From: Chelatococcus sp.
GTDB lineage: Bacteria > Pseudomonadota > Alphaproteobacteria > Rhizobiales > Beijerinckiaceae
Assembly (NCBI GenBank): GCA_003248805.1
Contig: QFQY01000008.1
Location: 1-64,000, forward strand
Reading direction: 5' to 3'
DNA length: 64,000 nucleotides
A model generated the notes under the pieces. That model searched no databases and was not told the origin of the DNA. It saw nothing but the letters and a program-made list of their open reading frames with translations. The position numbers and the translations under genes are program-made. How positions within the stretch are numbered: position 1 is the first letter of the stretch; each line of letters opens with the position of its first letter. Below are positions 1 through 7,873 of this stretch, one piece after another.

Positions 1-860
1 CAGATCAGGTTCACGTACATCATCGGGTTGCCGCCGAGATCGTTCGTGAAGAAGTTGGTGCCGACATAGCGGTCGAGCGAGAGCAGGACCAGCGTCGCGG
101 TCAGGATCGGGAAGGTCGCGACGATCAGGATGTTGGTGCACAGCGAGGTCCAGGTGAAGACCGGCATCTGCATCAGCTTCATGCCCGGCGCGCGCATCTT
201 CACGATCGTCACGATCAGGTTGATGCCCGACAGGGTCGTTCCCACGCCCGCCACCTGCAGCGCCCATATGTAGTAGTCGACGCCGACGCTCGGACTGTAG
301 TCGATGCCCGAGAGCGGGGGATAGGCGAGCCAGCCCGTGCGCGCGAACTCGCCGATGAACAGCGAGGCCATGACCAGCACCGCGCCGCCGACCGTCATCC
401 AGAAGCTGAAATTGTTCAGGAAGGGGAAGGCGACGTCGCGCGCGCCGATCTGCAGCGGCACGACATAGTTCATCAGGCCGGTGACCAGCGGCATCGCCAC
501 GAAGAAGATCATGATCACGCCGTGGGCGGTGAAGATCTGGTCGTAGTGATGCGGGTTGAGATAGCCCTCGCCGCCACCGGAGGCGAGCGCCTGCTGCAGG
601 CGCATCATCACCGCGTCGGCGAAGCCGCGCAGCAGCATGATGATCGCCAGCACGATGTACATGATGCCGATCTTCTTGTGATCGACGCTGGTGAACCACT
701 CCCTCCAGAGATAGCCCCAGAGCTTGAAATAGGTCAGGGCGCCGACGACGGCGATGCCGCCCAGCGCCACCGCGATGAAGGTGACGACGACGATGGGCTC
801 GTGCAGCGGCAGCGAGTCGAGCGACAGCTTGCCGAAGATGAGTTTGACGGGATCGAACAT
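1..860 (-). CDS. cyoB: Cytochrome bo3 ubiquinol oxidase subunit I (partial, C-terminus outside window)
   Basis: This is the catalytic haem-copper subunit of the cytochrome o quinol oxidase in the inner membrane, which oxidises ubiquinol, reduces O2 and pumps protons. The translated 286 residues begin MFDPVKLIFGKL, then show the subunit I landmarks WFTSVDHKKIGIMYI and HHYDQIFTAHGVIMIFF (low-spin haem histidine region) followed by several membrane helices. The reading frame is open to the window edge, so the copper B and haem o3 ligands and the 3' half are not visible. It starts 11 bases after cyoA ends, as in a cyoABCD operon. The window edge, not a mutation, truncates it. Confidence 0.95.
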   Translation of the reverse strand, partial: MFDPVKLIFGKLSLDSLPLHEPIVVVTFIAVALGGIAVVGALTYFKLWGYLWREWFTSVDHKKIGIMYIVLAIIMLLRGFADAVMMRLQQALASGGGEGYLNPHHYDQIFTAHGVIMIFFVAMPLVTGLMNYVVPLQIGARDVAFPFLNNFSFWMTVGGAVLVMASLFIGEFARTGWLAYPPLSGIDYSPSVGVDYYIWALQVAGVGTTLSGINLIVTIVKMRAPGMKLMQMPVFTWTSLCTNILIVATFPILTATLVLLSLDRYVGTNFFTNDLGGNPMMYVNLI

Positions 861-871
861 GGTGCGCGCTA

Positions 872-2008
872 TCAGTTCAGGGCGAGGGCGGGCGCCTGGG
901 CGGGCCGCGGCGAGACGGAGGAAACCTTGCCGTTCAGGCTGGCGAGCCAGTCGGGCGCGGCGGGGCCCTGCGGAGCGGGCCGGCGGGAGACGATCTCCTC
1001 CTGCGGCGCAGGATTGCGGCGGCGATCGTCATAGGCGAGGCGGCGCGGATCGATGCACAGCGCCTTGCCGAGACCCGCCATGTCGACATGGTGCATCTCG
1101 TCCTTGCACATCTTCCCGGTCTCGACGCAGAGGTTGAGGATCGCCTTGAAGAGGTCGGGCTCGGCCGAGGCGTAGTGGATCACCGGCACGCGCTCGGAGG
1201 GCTTCTCCAGGGCGAGATACTCGGCGCGGGTCAGGGACTTCTCACCCTTCCGCACCTTGTCGACCCAGGCGTCGAAACCGGCCCGGTCGACGCCGTGGAA
1301 GGTGAAGCGCATGTGGGAGAAGCCGTCGCCGCTGTAGTTGGCGGAGAAGCCCTTGAACTCGCCGGGCTGGTTGATGACGGCGTGGAGCTGCGTCTGCATG
1401 CCCGCCATCGCGTAGATCTGGCCGGCGAGCGCGGGCACGAAGAACGAGTTCATCACCGACGCCGAGGTGATCTTGAAGTTGATCGGCGTATCGACCGGCG
1501 CGGCGAGCTCGTTCACCGAGGCGATGCCCTGTTCCGGGTAGATGAACAGCCACTTCCAGTCGAGCGCGACGACCTGCACCTCGAGCGGCTTGACCGCGGT
1601 GTCGATGCTGCGCTGCGCGTCGATGCGCTCGATCGGCCGGTAGGGGTCGAGCCGGTGCGTCGAGATCCAGGTGATCGAGCCCAGCGCGATGATGATCGCG
1701 AGCGGGGCGGACCAGATCACGACTTCGAGTCGCGTCGAATGGTGCCAGTCGGGCGCGTAGGTCGCGTCCTTGTTCGACTCGCGGTAGCGCCAGGCGAAGA
1801 GCAGCGTCAGCAGAATGACCGGGATGATGATCAGGAGCATCAGCACGGTCGAGACGACGATGAGGTCCCTTTGCTGCAACGCGATGTCGCCCGCGGGCTT
1901 CAACACGACCATGTTGCAGCCTGCCAGCGACAGGGCGAGCGGCGCGAGAAGCAGGAACCTGGCCCATTTCGATGCGTTAGGCACGGCAAACTCCTTGCTG
2001 CCGGCCAA
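872..2008 (-). CDS. cyoA: Cytochrome bo3 ubiquinol oxidase subunit II
   Basis: Membrane-anchored subunit II of the quinol oxidase. The 378-residue product has a lipoprotein signal ending LAGC (Cys31), two membrane helices at about 49-75 and 95-116, and a periplasmic cupredoxin-like domain with the MNSFFVPALAGQIYAMAG block. The CuA ligand cluster of cytochrome c oxidases is absent, as expected for a quinol oxidase. The C-terminal ~80 residues after EMHHVDMAG are a Pro/Arg-rich tail. It is the first gene of the oxidase operon and is transcribed divergently from the MFS gene at 2172, sharing a 163-bp promoter region. Confidence 0.95.
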   Translation of the reverse strand: MAGSKEFAVPNASKWARFLLLAPLALSLAGCNMVVLKPAGDIALQQRDLIVVSTVLMLLIIIPVILLTLLFAWRYRESNKDATYAPDWHHSTRLEVVIWSAPLAIIIALGSITWISTHRLDPYRPIERIDAQRSIDTAVKPLEVQVVALDWKWLFIYPEQGIASVNELAAPVDTPINFKITSASVMNSFFVPALAGQIYAMAGMQTQLHAVINQPGEFKGFSANYSGDGFSHMRFTFHGVDRAGFDAWVDKVRKGEKSLTRAEYLALEKPSERVPVIHYASAEPDLFKAILNLCVETGKMCKDEMHHVDMAGLGKALCIDPRRLAYDDRRRNPAPQEEIVSRRPAPQGPAAPDWLASLNGKVSSVSPRPAQAPALALN

Positions 2009-2128
2009 GCATACGGACGGCAGCTTCCTATTGTGCGGCAGCTAATTCCAGCGGTCGGGATATCGCGATGCAGCATGGCGCGCAATATCGCTGCTTGAAC
2101 CTTCCCGCGACTGCGTCAAAATGCGGGT

Positions 2129-2143
2129 GCGTCAAAAAGACGC
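2129..2143. promoter_or_regulatory. RegA/ActR-type palindrome in the cyoA/MFS divergent promoter
   Basis: GCGTC and GACGC arms separated by five A residues form a perfect 5-bp inverted repeat. This fits the GCGNC-Nx-GNCGC pattern known for the alphaproteobacterial redox regulator family RegA/PrrA/ActR. A second partial copy, TGCGTCAAAA at 2112-2121, repeats the left half 16 bp upstream (the same decamer recurs at 2128-2137). The position between a terminal oxidase operon and a transporter is plausible for redox control; binding is inferred. Confidence 0.4.
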
Positions 2144-2171
2144 CAATATCTGATAGAGCCTTGGAGGAAAT

Positions 2172-3494
2172 ATGGGCGCTGCATTGAATGATATCGGGCC
2201 CGCAATGGGTGCGTCCCCCGCAGGCTCGACGGGTGTGCAGGCGGATCCCGGGCGGATCGCTGGCGCCGTCATCATGGCCCGCACGGCGGAGTTCTTCGAC
2301 TTCTTCGTCTACGGCATCGCCTCCGTCCTGGTCTTTCCGAAACTCTTCTTCCCGGATTCCGACCCCGTCACGGCGACGATGCAGTCTTTCGCGGTGTTTT
2401 CGCTCGCCTTCGTCGCGCGCCCGGTCGGTTCGCTGATCTTCATGGCCATCGACCGGCAATACGGCCGCGCGGCCAAGCTCATCGTCGCGCTGTTCCTGCT
2501 CTGCGGCTCCACCATGGCGATCAGCTTCCTGCCGGGATACGCGACGCTCGGCGTCCTCGCTCCGCTGCTGCTCGCCCTGTTCCGGATCGGGCAGGGACTG
2601 GGCCTCGGCGGCGCCTGGGACGGGCTCGTTTCGCTGCTGGCGCTCAACGCCCCGCCCGAGAGGCGGTCCTGGTATGCGATGATTCCCCAGCTCGGCGCGG
2701 CTCTGGGCTTCATGCTCGCCAGCGGGCTGTTCATCGTCTTCTCGCACACGCTGAGCTCGGCCGAGTTCCTGGCCTGGGGCTGGCGGTTCCCGTTCTTCGT
2801 GGCGCTCGCGCTCAATGTCGTCGCGCTGTTCTCCCGGCTGCGGCTCATCGTGACGCCGGAGTTCGAGGAGCTCTACGAGGAGCGCGAGCTGCAGCCCATG
2901 CCCTATCTGGAGACGCTGCGCGTGCATGGCCGGACCATTCTCGTCGGCGCCTTCGTGCCGCTGGCGAGCTATGCGATGTTCCACATCGTCACGGTCTTTC
3001 CGCTCGGCTGGATCGCGCTCAACACCCGCCAGAACCCGGCCCAGTTCCTCGAGGCCCAGTTCTTCGGCGCGGTGCTGGCGGCCGGCACGATGGTGCTGTC
3101 CGGCATCATCGCCGACCGGATCGGCCGGCGCTCGCAGCTCGGGATCGGCGCGGCGCTGATCGCGGCGTTCTCCTTCTTCACCGCGCCGCTGCTGGGCTCG
3201 GGCGAGAACGGCAGCTTCACCTTCGTGCTGATCGGCTTCGCCCTGCTCGGCCTCTCCTTCGGCCAGGCCAGCGGCGCGCTCGCCTCGCGCTTCAGCGCCG
3301 GCTACCGCTACACCGGCGCGGCGATCACCACCGACATCGCCTGGCTGATCGGCGCCGGCTTCGCGCCGATCGTGGCGCTCGGCCTGTCGACCCGGTTCGG
3401 CCTGATGTTCGCGGGGTTCTACCTGCTCTCCGGCGCGCTCTGCACGCTCGCGGCCCTCGCGGTCGCCAAGCGCCTCGAGACCGATCGCGGCTGA
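2172..3494 (+). CDS. MFS transporter, metabolite:H+ symporter type
   Basis: A 440-residue inner-membrane secondary transporter with about twelve hydrophobic segments. It carries the MFS loop motif twice (DRQYGRAAKL after helix 2 and ADRIGRRSQL in the second half), and RIGQGLGLGGAWDG in helix 4, which is typical of the metabolite:H+ symporter branch (citrate, ketoglutarate, proline/betaine, shikimate). The substrate cannot be read from the sequence. The ATG is preceded by TTGGAGGAAAT, a strong ribosome binding site. The gene is divergent from cyoA. MFS genes next to cyo operons occur in other Rhizobiales as far as I recall, so shared regulation is possible. Confidence 0.85.
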   Translation: MGAALNDIGPAMGASPAGSTGVQADPGRIAGAVIMARTAEFFDFFVYGIASVLVFPKLFFPDSDPVTATMQSFAVFSLAFVARPVGSLIFMAIDRQYGRAAKLIVALFLLCGSTMAISFLPGYATLGVLAPLLLALFRIGQGLGLGGAWDGLVSLLALNAPPERRSWYAMIPQLGAALGFMLASGLFIVFSHTLSSAEFLAWGWRFPFFVALALNVVALFSRLRLIVTPEFEELYEERELQPMPYLETLRVHGRTILVGAFVPLASYAMFHIVTVFPLGWIALNTRQNPAQFLEAQFFGAVLAAGTMVLSGIIADRIGRRSQLGIGAALIAAFSFFTAPLLGSGENGSFTFVLIGFALLGLSFGQASGALASRFSAGYRYTGAAITTDIAWLIGAGFAPIVALGLSTRFGLMFAGFYLLSGALCTLAALAVAKRLETDRG

Positions 3495-3534
3495 CCGACC
3501 CCCGGCCGTCTCCGCTGCACGCGGCAAAGAGAAA

Positions 3535-3560
3535 GGGCCGGCTCCTCGCGGAGCCGGCCC
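3535..3560. terminator. Bidirectional intrinsic terminator between MFS and TRAP genes
   Basis: A perfect 11-bp GC-rich stem (GGGCCGGCTCC / GGAGCCGGCCC) with a TCGC loop, flanked by AAAG on one side and TTGTTCTT on the other. It lies between two convergent genes and can serve both. Confidence 0.8.
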
Positions 3561-3588
3561 TTGTTCTTCGTCTCTGGCGATTGCGGCT

Positions 3589-4869
3589 TCAGTGGAACAG
3601 CCGCGGCAGCCAGAGCGAGATCGCGGGGACATAGGTCACCAGCATGAGCACGGCCACGCTGGCTCCGTAGAACGGCCAGATCGTGCGCATCGATTCCCCG
3701 ATCGACACCTTGCCGATGGCGCAGGCGACGAACTGCACCGAGCCGACCGGCGGCGTGTTGAGGCCGATGCCCGCGTTCAGGATCAGGATGACGCCGAAAT
3801 GCACGGGATCGACGCCGAAGGCCTTGACCACGGGCAGGAAGATCGGTGTGCAGATGATGATCATCGGTGCCATGTCCATGAAGGTGCCGAGCACGAGCAG
3901 GATGACGTTGATCATCAGCAGGATGACGAGGGGATTGTCCGAGACGGCCTTCATCGCCCCGATCGTGGCCTGCGGCACCTGCAGGAAGGCCATCAGCCAG
4001 CCGAAGGAGCCGGCGGCGCCGATCACGAGCAGCACCATCGCGGTGGTGCGCACGGCGCCGAGCGTCGCCTCCAGAAAGCTCGTCCAGGTGAGCTGGCGGT
4101 AGACGAACACGGTGACGAGGATGGCGTAGACCACCGCGATGCAGGACGACTCGGTCGCCGTGAACACGCCCGAGCGCACGCCGCCGAAGATGATGAAGAT
4201 CAGCAGGATGCCCGGAACCGCCATCACCACGTAGCGCCCCACGGCCGGGAAGCCCGGGAACGCCTCGCTCGGATAGCCGCGCTTCACGGCCACCGCCCAG
4301 GCGGCGATCATCAGCGCGACGCAGAGCAGCAGGCCCGGCACGACGCCGGCCGTGAACAGATCGGCGATGGAGAGGTTCCCGCCCGCCGAAAGCGCGTAGA
4401 TGATCATGTTGTGCGAGGGCGGGATCAGCAGCGCGATGATCGCGGCGTTGGCCGTCACGTTGACGGCGTAGTCGGCATCGTAGCCGCGCTTCTTCATCTG
4501 CGGGATCATCAGCCCGCCGATCGCCGAGGCGTCGGCGACCGCCGAGCCGGAGATGCCGCCGAAGAGCGTGCAGGTCACGACGTTGACCTGGCCCAGGCCG
4601 CCGCGCAGGTGGCCGACCAGGCTCGCCGCCATCTGCACGAGCCGCTCGGCGATCCCTCCGCGGATCATCAGGTCGCCGGCATAGATGAAGAACGGGATCG
4701 CCATCATGGCGAAGGCGTTCATGCCGGAATTCAGCTGCTGGAAGACCACGACGGGCGGCAGGCCCATGTAGACGACGGTCGCCAGCGAGGCGATGCCGAG
4801 GCAGAAGGCGACCGGCGTGCCGATCAGCAGGAGCAGGGCGAAGACGCCGAAGAGGACCCAGAGTTCCAT
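3589..4869 (-). CDS. TRAP transporter large permease (DctM family)
   Basis: The 426-residue large membrane subunit of a tripartite ATP-independent periplasmic importer, the ion-coupled channel of the complex. It is hydrophobic throughout and carries family blocks such as AIPFFIYAGDLMIRGG, FGGISGSAVADASAIGG and PPSHNMIIYA. It ends the uronate operon (kduI-kduD-cupin-P-Q-M) and lies 3 bases after the small permease stop, so translation is probably coupled. By context the substrate is a hexuronate or an unsaturated/keto-deoxy uronate from pectin or alginate-like polymers; substrate identity is inference. Confidence 0.93.
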   Translation of the reverse strand: MELWVLFGVFALLLLIGTPVAFCLGIASLATVVYMGLPPVVVFQQLNSGMNAFAMMAIPFFIYAGDLMIRGGIAERLVQMAASLVGHLRGGLGQVNVVTCTLFGGISGSAVADASAIGGLMIPQMKKRGYDADYAVNVTANAAIIALLIPPSHNMIIYALSAGGNLSIADLFTAGVVPGLLLCVALMIAAWAVAVKRGYPSEAFPGFPAVGRYVVMAVPGILLIFIIFGGVRSGVFTATESSCIAVVYAILVTVFVYRQLTWTSFLEATLGAVRTTAMVLLVIGAAGSFGWLMAFLQVPQATIGAMKAVSDNPLVILLMINVILLVLGTFMDMAPMIIICTPIFLPVVKAFGVDPVHFGVILILNAGIGLNTPPVGSVQFVACAIGKVSIGESMRTIWPFYGASVAVLMLVTYVPAISLWLPRLFH

Positions 4870-4872
4870 CGC

Positions 4873-5406
4873 TCAGACCTCGTCGGCGGAGGAGAAATGC
4901 ACGAAACCGAGCGGCGCCTGCTTCACCCGCGTCAGGTAGAGCATCAGCTTCTCGAACGAGAAAAAGGCGATCAGCACGCCGCCGGCGGCGATCGGGATGT
5001 AGTCCCAGCCGCGCGAGATACCGATGATCGGCATGCGGTCGCTCCAGGTGCCTGCGGCGAGCTGCCAGCCATAGATCAGCATGGCCAGGCCGAAGAAGAT
5101 CACGAGCAGCTCCGTCAGCACGACAAGCGCCATGCGCAGCGGAGCAGGGGACAGTGCGAGCCCGACCTCGAAGCCGAGATGGTCGCTCTCGCGAACGCCG
5201 ACGGAGGCCCCGAGCAGGATGAACCAGGACATCAGGAACAGCGACGCCGCCTCGACCCAGGCCGGCGTGTCGTTCAGCACGTAGCGGCCGAACACGCCCC
5301 ACGCCACCATGACCGTCATGGCGACGAGGCCGGCCCCGGCCGTGAGCAGCGCGGCGAGGCTGAGCTTGGCGCCGAGGCGTGTGAGGGACGCGGTGAATGC
5401 GTGCAT
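4873..5406 (-). CDS. TRAP transporter small permease (DctQ family)
   Basis: A 177-residue small membrane subunit with four hydrophobic segments and the DctQ hallmark of an amphipathic helix near EAASLFLMSWFILLGASVG. I chose the ATG at 5406 (MHAFTASLTRLG) because the upstream in-frame extension to 5541 reads through three hairpins and is Arg/Ser/Pro-rich, unlike this family. It connects the binding protein at 5571-6551 with the large permease. Confidence 0.9.
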   Translation of the reverse strand: MHAFTASLTRLGAKLSLAALLTAGAGLVAMTVMVAWGVFGRYVLNDTPAWVEAASLFLMSWFILLGASVGVRESDHLGFEVGLALSPAPLRMALVVLTELLVIFFGLAMLIYGWQLAAGTWSDRMPIIGISRGWDYIPIAAGGVLIAFFSFEKLMLYLTRVKQAPLGFVHFSSADEV

Positions 5407-5455
5407 GGCGGTGTCCCGTTGATGGCGCGCTGGATCGCGCGGATCGTCGTTGCGG

Positions 5456-5562
5456 CCAGAGCGAGGCACCCTCCGGGGGGGGCTCGCTCTGGCGCTTTGG
5501 GTCGCCTCGTCGCTTGCGCTCAGCGCAGAGACGAGGCGCACCGGCCCGGATCGGGCCGGTGC
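5456..5562 (-). promoter_or_regulatory. Triple hairpin in the dctP-dctQ intercistronic gap
   Basis: Three successive inverted repeats lie between the binding protein and small permease genes: CCAGAGCGAG (5456-5465) with CTCGCTCTGG (5483-5492), GCCTCGTC (5503-5510) with GACGAGGC (5530-5537), and an 11-bp stem at 5538-5548/5552-5562 (GCACCGGCCCG). None has a clear T-tract. Such structures usually stabilise the upstream message or terminate partially, giving more binding protein than permease. The structure is visible; its effect is inferred. Confidence 0.55.
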
Positions 5563-5570
5563 GGGATCGC

Positions 5571-6551
5571 TCAGTTCACCGCCTGGATGGCGGCGACCAT
5601 GTCCTTGAGCTTCGGATCGGTGACGAACTTGTCGTAGACGGGCTTCATCGCGTCGATGAAGGGCTGCTTATCGACCTTGTTGATCTGGGCGCCGCCGGCC
5701 CGGACCTTCGCCTCGGAGGCCTTCTCGCGGGCGTCCCAGAGCTCGCGCATCTTCGCGACCGACTCCTTGGCCGCGGCCTTGATCAGCGCCTGGTCGGCGG
5801 CGTTGAACTTGTCGAAGGAGCGCTTCGACATGACCAGCACTTCCGGCGAAAGCGAATGCTCGGTCAGCGAGTAGAACTTCGACACCTCGAAATGCCGGGT
5901 CGACTCATAGGACGGCCAGTTGTTCTCCGCCCCGTCGATGACGCCGGTCTGGAGCGCCGAATAGACCTCGCCGAAGGGCATCGGCGTCGCGTTTGCGCCG
6001 AGCGCCGAGACCAGCGCGACGAACATGTCGGACTGCTGGACGCGGATCTTCATGCCCTTCATGTCCGCAGGCGTGTTGATGGCGCGCTTCGAGTTGTAGA
6101 AGGAGCGCGAGCCGGAATCGTAGAAGGCGAGCCCGATCAGGTCGTGCTTCTCGAAGTCCTTCAGCAGGTTATCGCCGATCGGCCCGTCCATGACCTTCCG
6201 CATGTGGTCGACCGAGCGGAAGATGAAGGGCAGGGACGGCACGTTGGTCGCCGGGATCAGGTTGTTGAACGGCGCCATGTTGATGCGGTTCAGGTCGATG
6301 ACGCCGAAGCGCGTCTGCTCGATCGTGTCCTTCTCCTGGCCGAGCTGGGCCGAGTGGAAGACGTTGATCTTGACGCGGCCATTCGTCCGCTGCTCGAGCA
6401 GCTGGCCCATGTATTTGACGGCCTCGATGGTCGGGTAGCCGTCGGGATGGATGTCCGTCGAGCGCAGCGTGACGTTCTGCGCCTGCGCGGAGCCGGCGGC
6501 GGCGATGAAGGCCGCGCCGGCGAGGGATGCCAGATGGCGTCTCGTGATCAT
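5571..6551 (-). CDS. TRAP transporter substrate-binding protein (DctP family)
   Basis: A 326-residue periplasmic receptor with a Sec signal peptide (MITRRHLASLAGAAFIAAAGSAQAQ, cleavage near residue 25). DctP-family blocks are present: HSAQLGQEKDTIEQTRFGVIDL, the conserved Arg segment MKIRVQQSDMFVALVSALGANATPMPFGEVYSALQTGVIDGAEN, and the closing helix region. It delivers substrate to the Q and M subunits encoded just downstream. Neighbouring kduI and kduD suggest a uronic acid ligand. The conserved Arg of the MKIRV segment would bind the substrate carboxylate, by family analogy. Confidence 0.93.
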   Translation of the reverse strand: MITRRHLASLAGAAFIAAAGSAQAQNVTLRSTDIHPDGYPTIEAVKYMGQLLEQRTNGRVKINVFHSAQLGQEKDTIEQTRFGVIDLNRINMAPFNNLIPATNVPSLPFIFRSVDHMRKVMDGPIGDNLLKDFEKHDLIGLAFYDSGSRSFYNSKRAINTPADMKGMKIRVQQSDMFVALVSALGANATPMPFGEVYSALQTGVIDGAENNWPSYESTRHFEVSKFYSLTEHSLSPEVLVMSKRSFDKFNAADQALIKAAAKESVAKMRELWDAREKASEAKVRAGGAQINKVDKQPFIDAMKPVYDKFVTDPKLKDMVAAIQAVN

Positions 6552-6642
6552 GGTCCTGTGTCCTCCCGTTGCGATTGGCCGGGTTTCCCGGTCCGTCTTG
6601 CCCGTGATGGGTGCCCCGCCGGAGAGCCGGTCGGGGCGGTCT

Positions 6643-6984
6643 TCAGAGAAACTCCCCCCGCATCGGCGTGAAGGAATCGACGAGCTGCCCGGCCTCCAGC
6701 GCCACGACGCCGTGAACGAGGTTGGCCGGCACGAAGAAGGTGTCGCCGGCCGTCAGCCTCTGGGTGACGCCGTCGATGGTGACGTCGAAGGCGCCGCTCT
6801 CGACATAGGACGCCTGCCGGTGCGGATGCTGATGCGCCTTGCCCACGGCGCCGGCCTCGAAGACGACGCGCACGATCATCAGATCCGGCCCATAGGCCAT
6901 GATCTTGCGCTTCACGCCGGGCTCGGTCGGCTCCCAGGCGAGCTCGGCCTCACGCTGGAAGAAGGAGTTCAGGCGGTCGGTCAT
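6643..6984 (-). CDS. Cupin-domain protein, KdgF-like (unsaturated uronate linearisation)
   Basis: A 113-residue single-domain cupin. Expected metal ligands are visible: His51 and His53 in KAHQHPHRQ, a Gln57 and His91 in PANLVHGV. KdgF proteins of this size convert 4,5-unsaturated galacturonate to 5-keto-4-deoxyuronate, the substrate of KduI, which is encoded two genes upstream in the same operon. I chose the ATG at 6984 because the longer frame upstream runs through a palindromic repeat. The KdgF role is inferred from fold, size and context; other sugar-binding cupins are possible. Confidence 0.8.
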   Translation of the reverse strand: MTDRLNSFFQREAELAWEPTEPGVKRKIMAYGPDLMIVRVVFEAGAVGKAHQHPHRQASYVESGAFDVTIDGVTQRLTAGDTFFVPANLVHGVVALEAGQLVDSFTPMRGEFL

Positions 6985-7014
6985 GCGGTGCCTCCGTTCG
7001 GGGCGACCTGTCTC

Positions 7015-7095
7015 GTCATTGCGAGGAGCGCGAGCGACGAAGCAATCCAGGAGCCCGCGAGGCCGGCTGGATTGCTGCGCTGTGCTCGCAATGAC
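7015..7095. repeat. Palindromic intergenic repeat, family 1 copy 1
   Basis: The arms begin GTCATTGCGAG and end CTCGCAATGAC, with inner arms AGCAATCCAG/CTGGATTGCT. Related copies lie at 48950-49034 and 61995-62074. It sits between the SDR and cupin genes of the uronate operon, so it would be transcribed as a long hairpin. Confidence 0.85.
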
Positions 7096-7114
7096 GGGGA
7101 TCGCAGAGACCGGT

Positions 7115-7873
7115 TCATCGGGCCAGCCAGCCTCCGTCGACGGGGATGATCGCGCCATGGACATAGGCTGCGGCGTCGCTCGCCAGGAACACCGCCGCGC
7201 CGCCGATGTCGGAGGGGCGGCCCCAGCGTCCGGCCGGGATGCGGCCGAGGATGGCGGCGTTGCGCTCGGGATCGGCCCGCAGCGCCTCGGTGTTGTTGCT
7301 CTCGATATAGCCGGGCGCGATGGCGTTGACGTTGATGCCACGCTGAGCCCATTCGCAGGCCAGGAGCCTGGTCAGCCCGGCGAGCCCGCTCTTGCTCGCC
7401 GTGTAGGACGCGACGCGGATGCCGCCCTGGAAGGACAGCAGCGAGGCGATGTTGACGATGCGCCCGCCGCGGCCCTCCGCCAGCGCGGCCTTCGCGAAGG
7501 CCTGCGAGAGGAAGAAGGTCGCCTTCAGGTTGAGGTTCATCACCTCGTCCCAGTCGCTCTCCGAGAAATCGAGCGCATCGGCACGCCGGATGATGCCGGC
7601 ATTGTTGACGAGGATGTCGAGCGGCCCCGCCAGCGCGGTGGCCTGCTCGACGATGCGCCCGGCTATGCCCGGCTGCTGCAGGTCGGCCTGCAGCGCCAGG
7701 CCCGTGCCACCCGCCTCGGTGATCCGGGCCAGCGTCTCGTCCATGGCCGAGCGCCCCGCCGCGACCACCTTCGCTCCCGCCGCCGCGAGCGCGACCGCGA
7801 TGCCCTGCCCGATGCCGGTATTGGCGCCGGTGACGAGCGCGGTCCGGCCGGAGAGGTCGAAGGGCCCGCTCAT
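7115..7873 (-). CDS. kduD: 2-dehydro-3-deoxy-D-gluconate 5-dehydrogenase (SDR)
   Basis: A 252-residue short-chain dehydrogenase that interconverts 2,5-diketo-3-deoxygluconate (DKII) and 2-keto-3-deoxygluconate with NAD(H). Visible motifs are TGANTGIG (about 15-22), NNAG (90-93), catalytic Ser144, Tyr157 and Lys161 (YTASK), and a C-terminal VDGGWLAR. The start overlaps the kduI stop (TGATG), so the pair is translationally coupled, and KduI feeds it its substrate. The KduD assignment over a generic SDR rests on this pairing and on the MSGPFDLSGRTALVTG opening typical of KduD. Confidence 0.88.
   Translation of the reverse strand: MSGPFDLSGRTALVTGANTGIGQGIAVALAAAGAKVVAAGRSAMDETLARITEAGGTGLALQADLQQPGIAGRIVEQATALAGPLDILVNNAGIIRRADALDFSESDWDEVMNLNLKATFFLSQAFAKAALAEGRGGRIVNIASLLSFQGGIRVASYTASKSGLAGLTRLLACEWAQRGINVNAIAPGYIESNNTEALRADPERNAAILGRIPAGRWGRPSDIGGAAVFLASDAAAYVHGAIIPVDGGWLAR

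Noticed and set aside
2028..3632. Long open frame (534 codons) antisense to the MFS gene
   Set aside because: Product is Arg/Glu/Gly-rich with no hydrophobic or domain pattern; it mirrors the third-position GC bias of the real gene. Similar long antisense frames at 3419-5302, 3592-5637, 18103-20991, 22433-24826, 42858-44930, 52114-54009 and 54948-56933 were rejected for the same reason.
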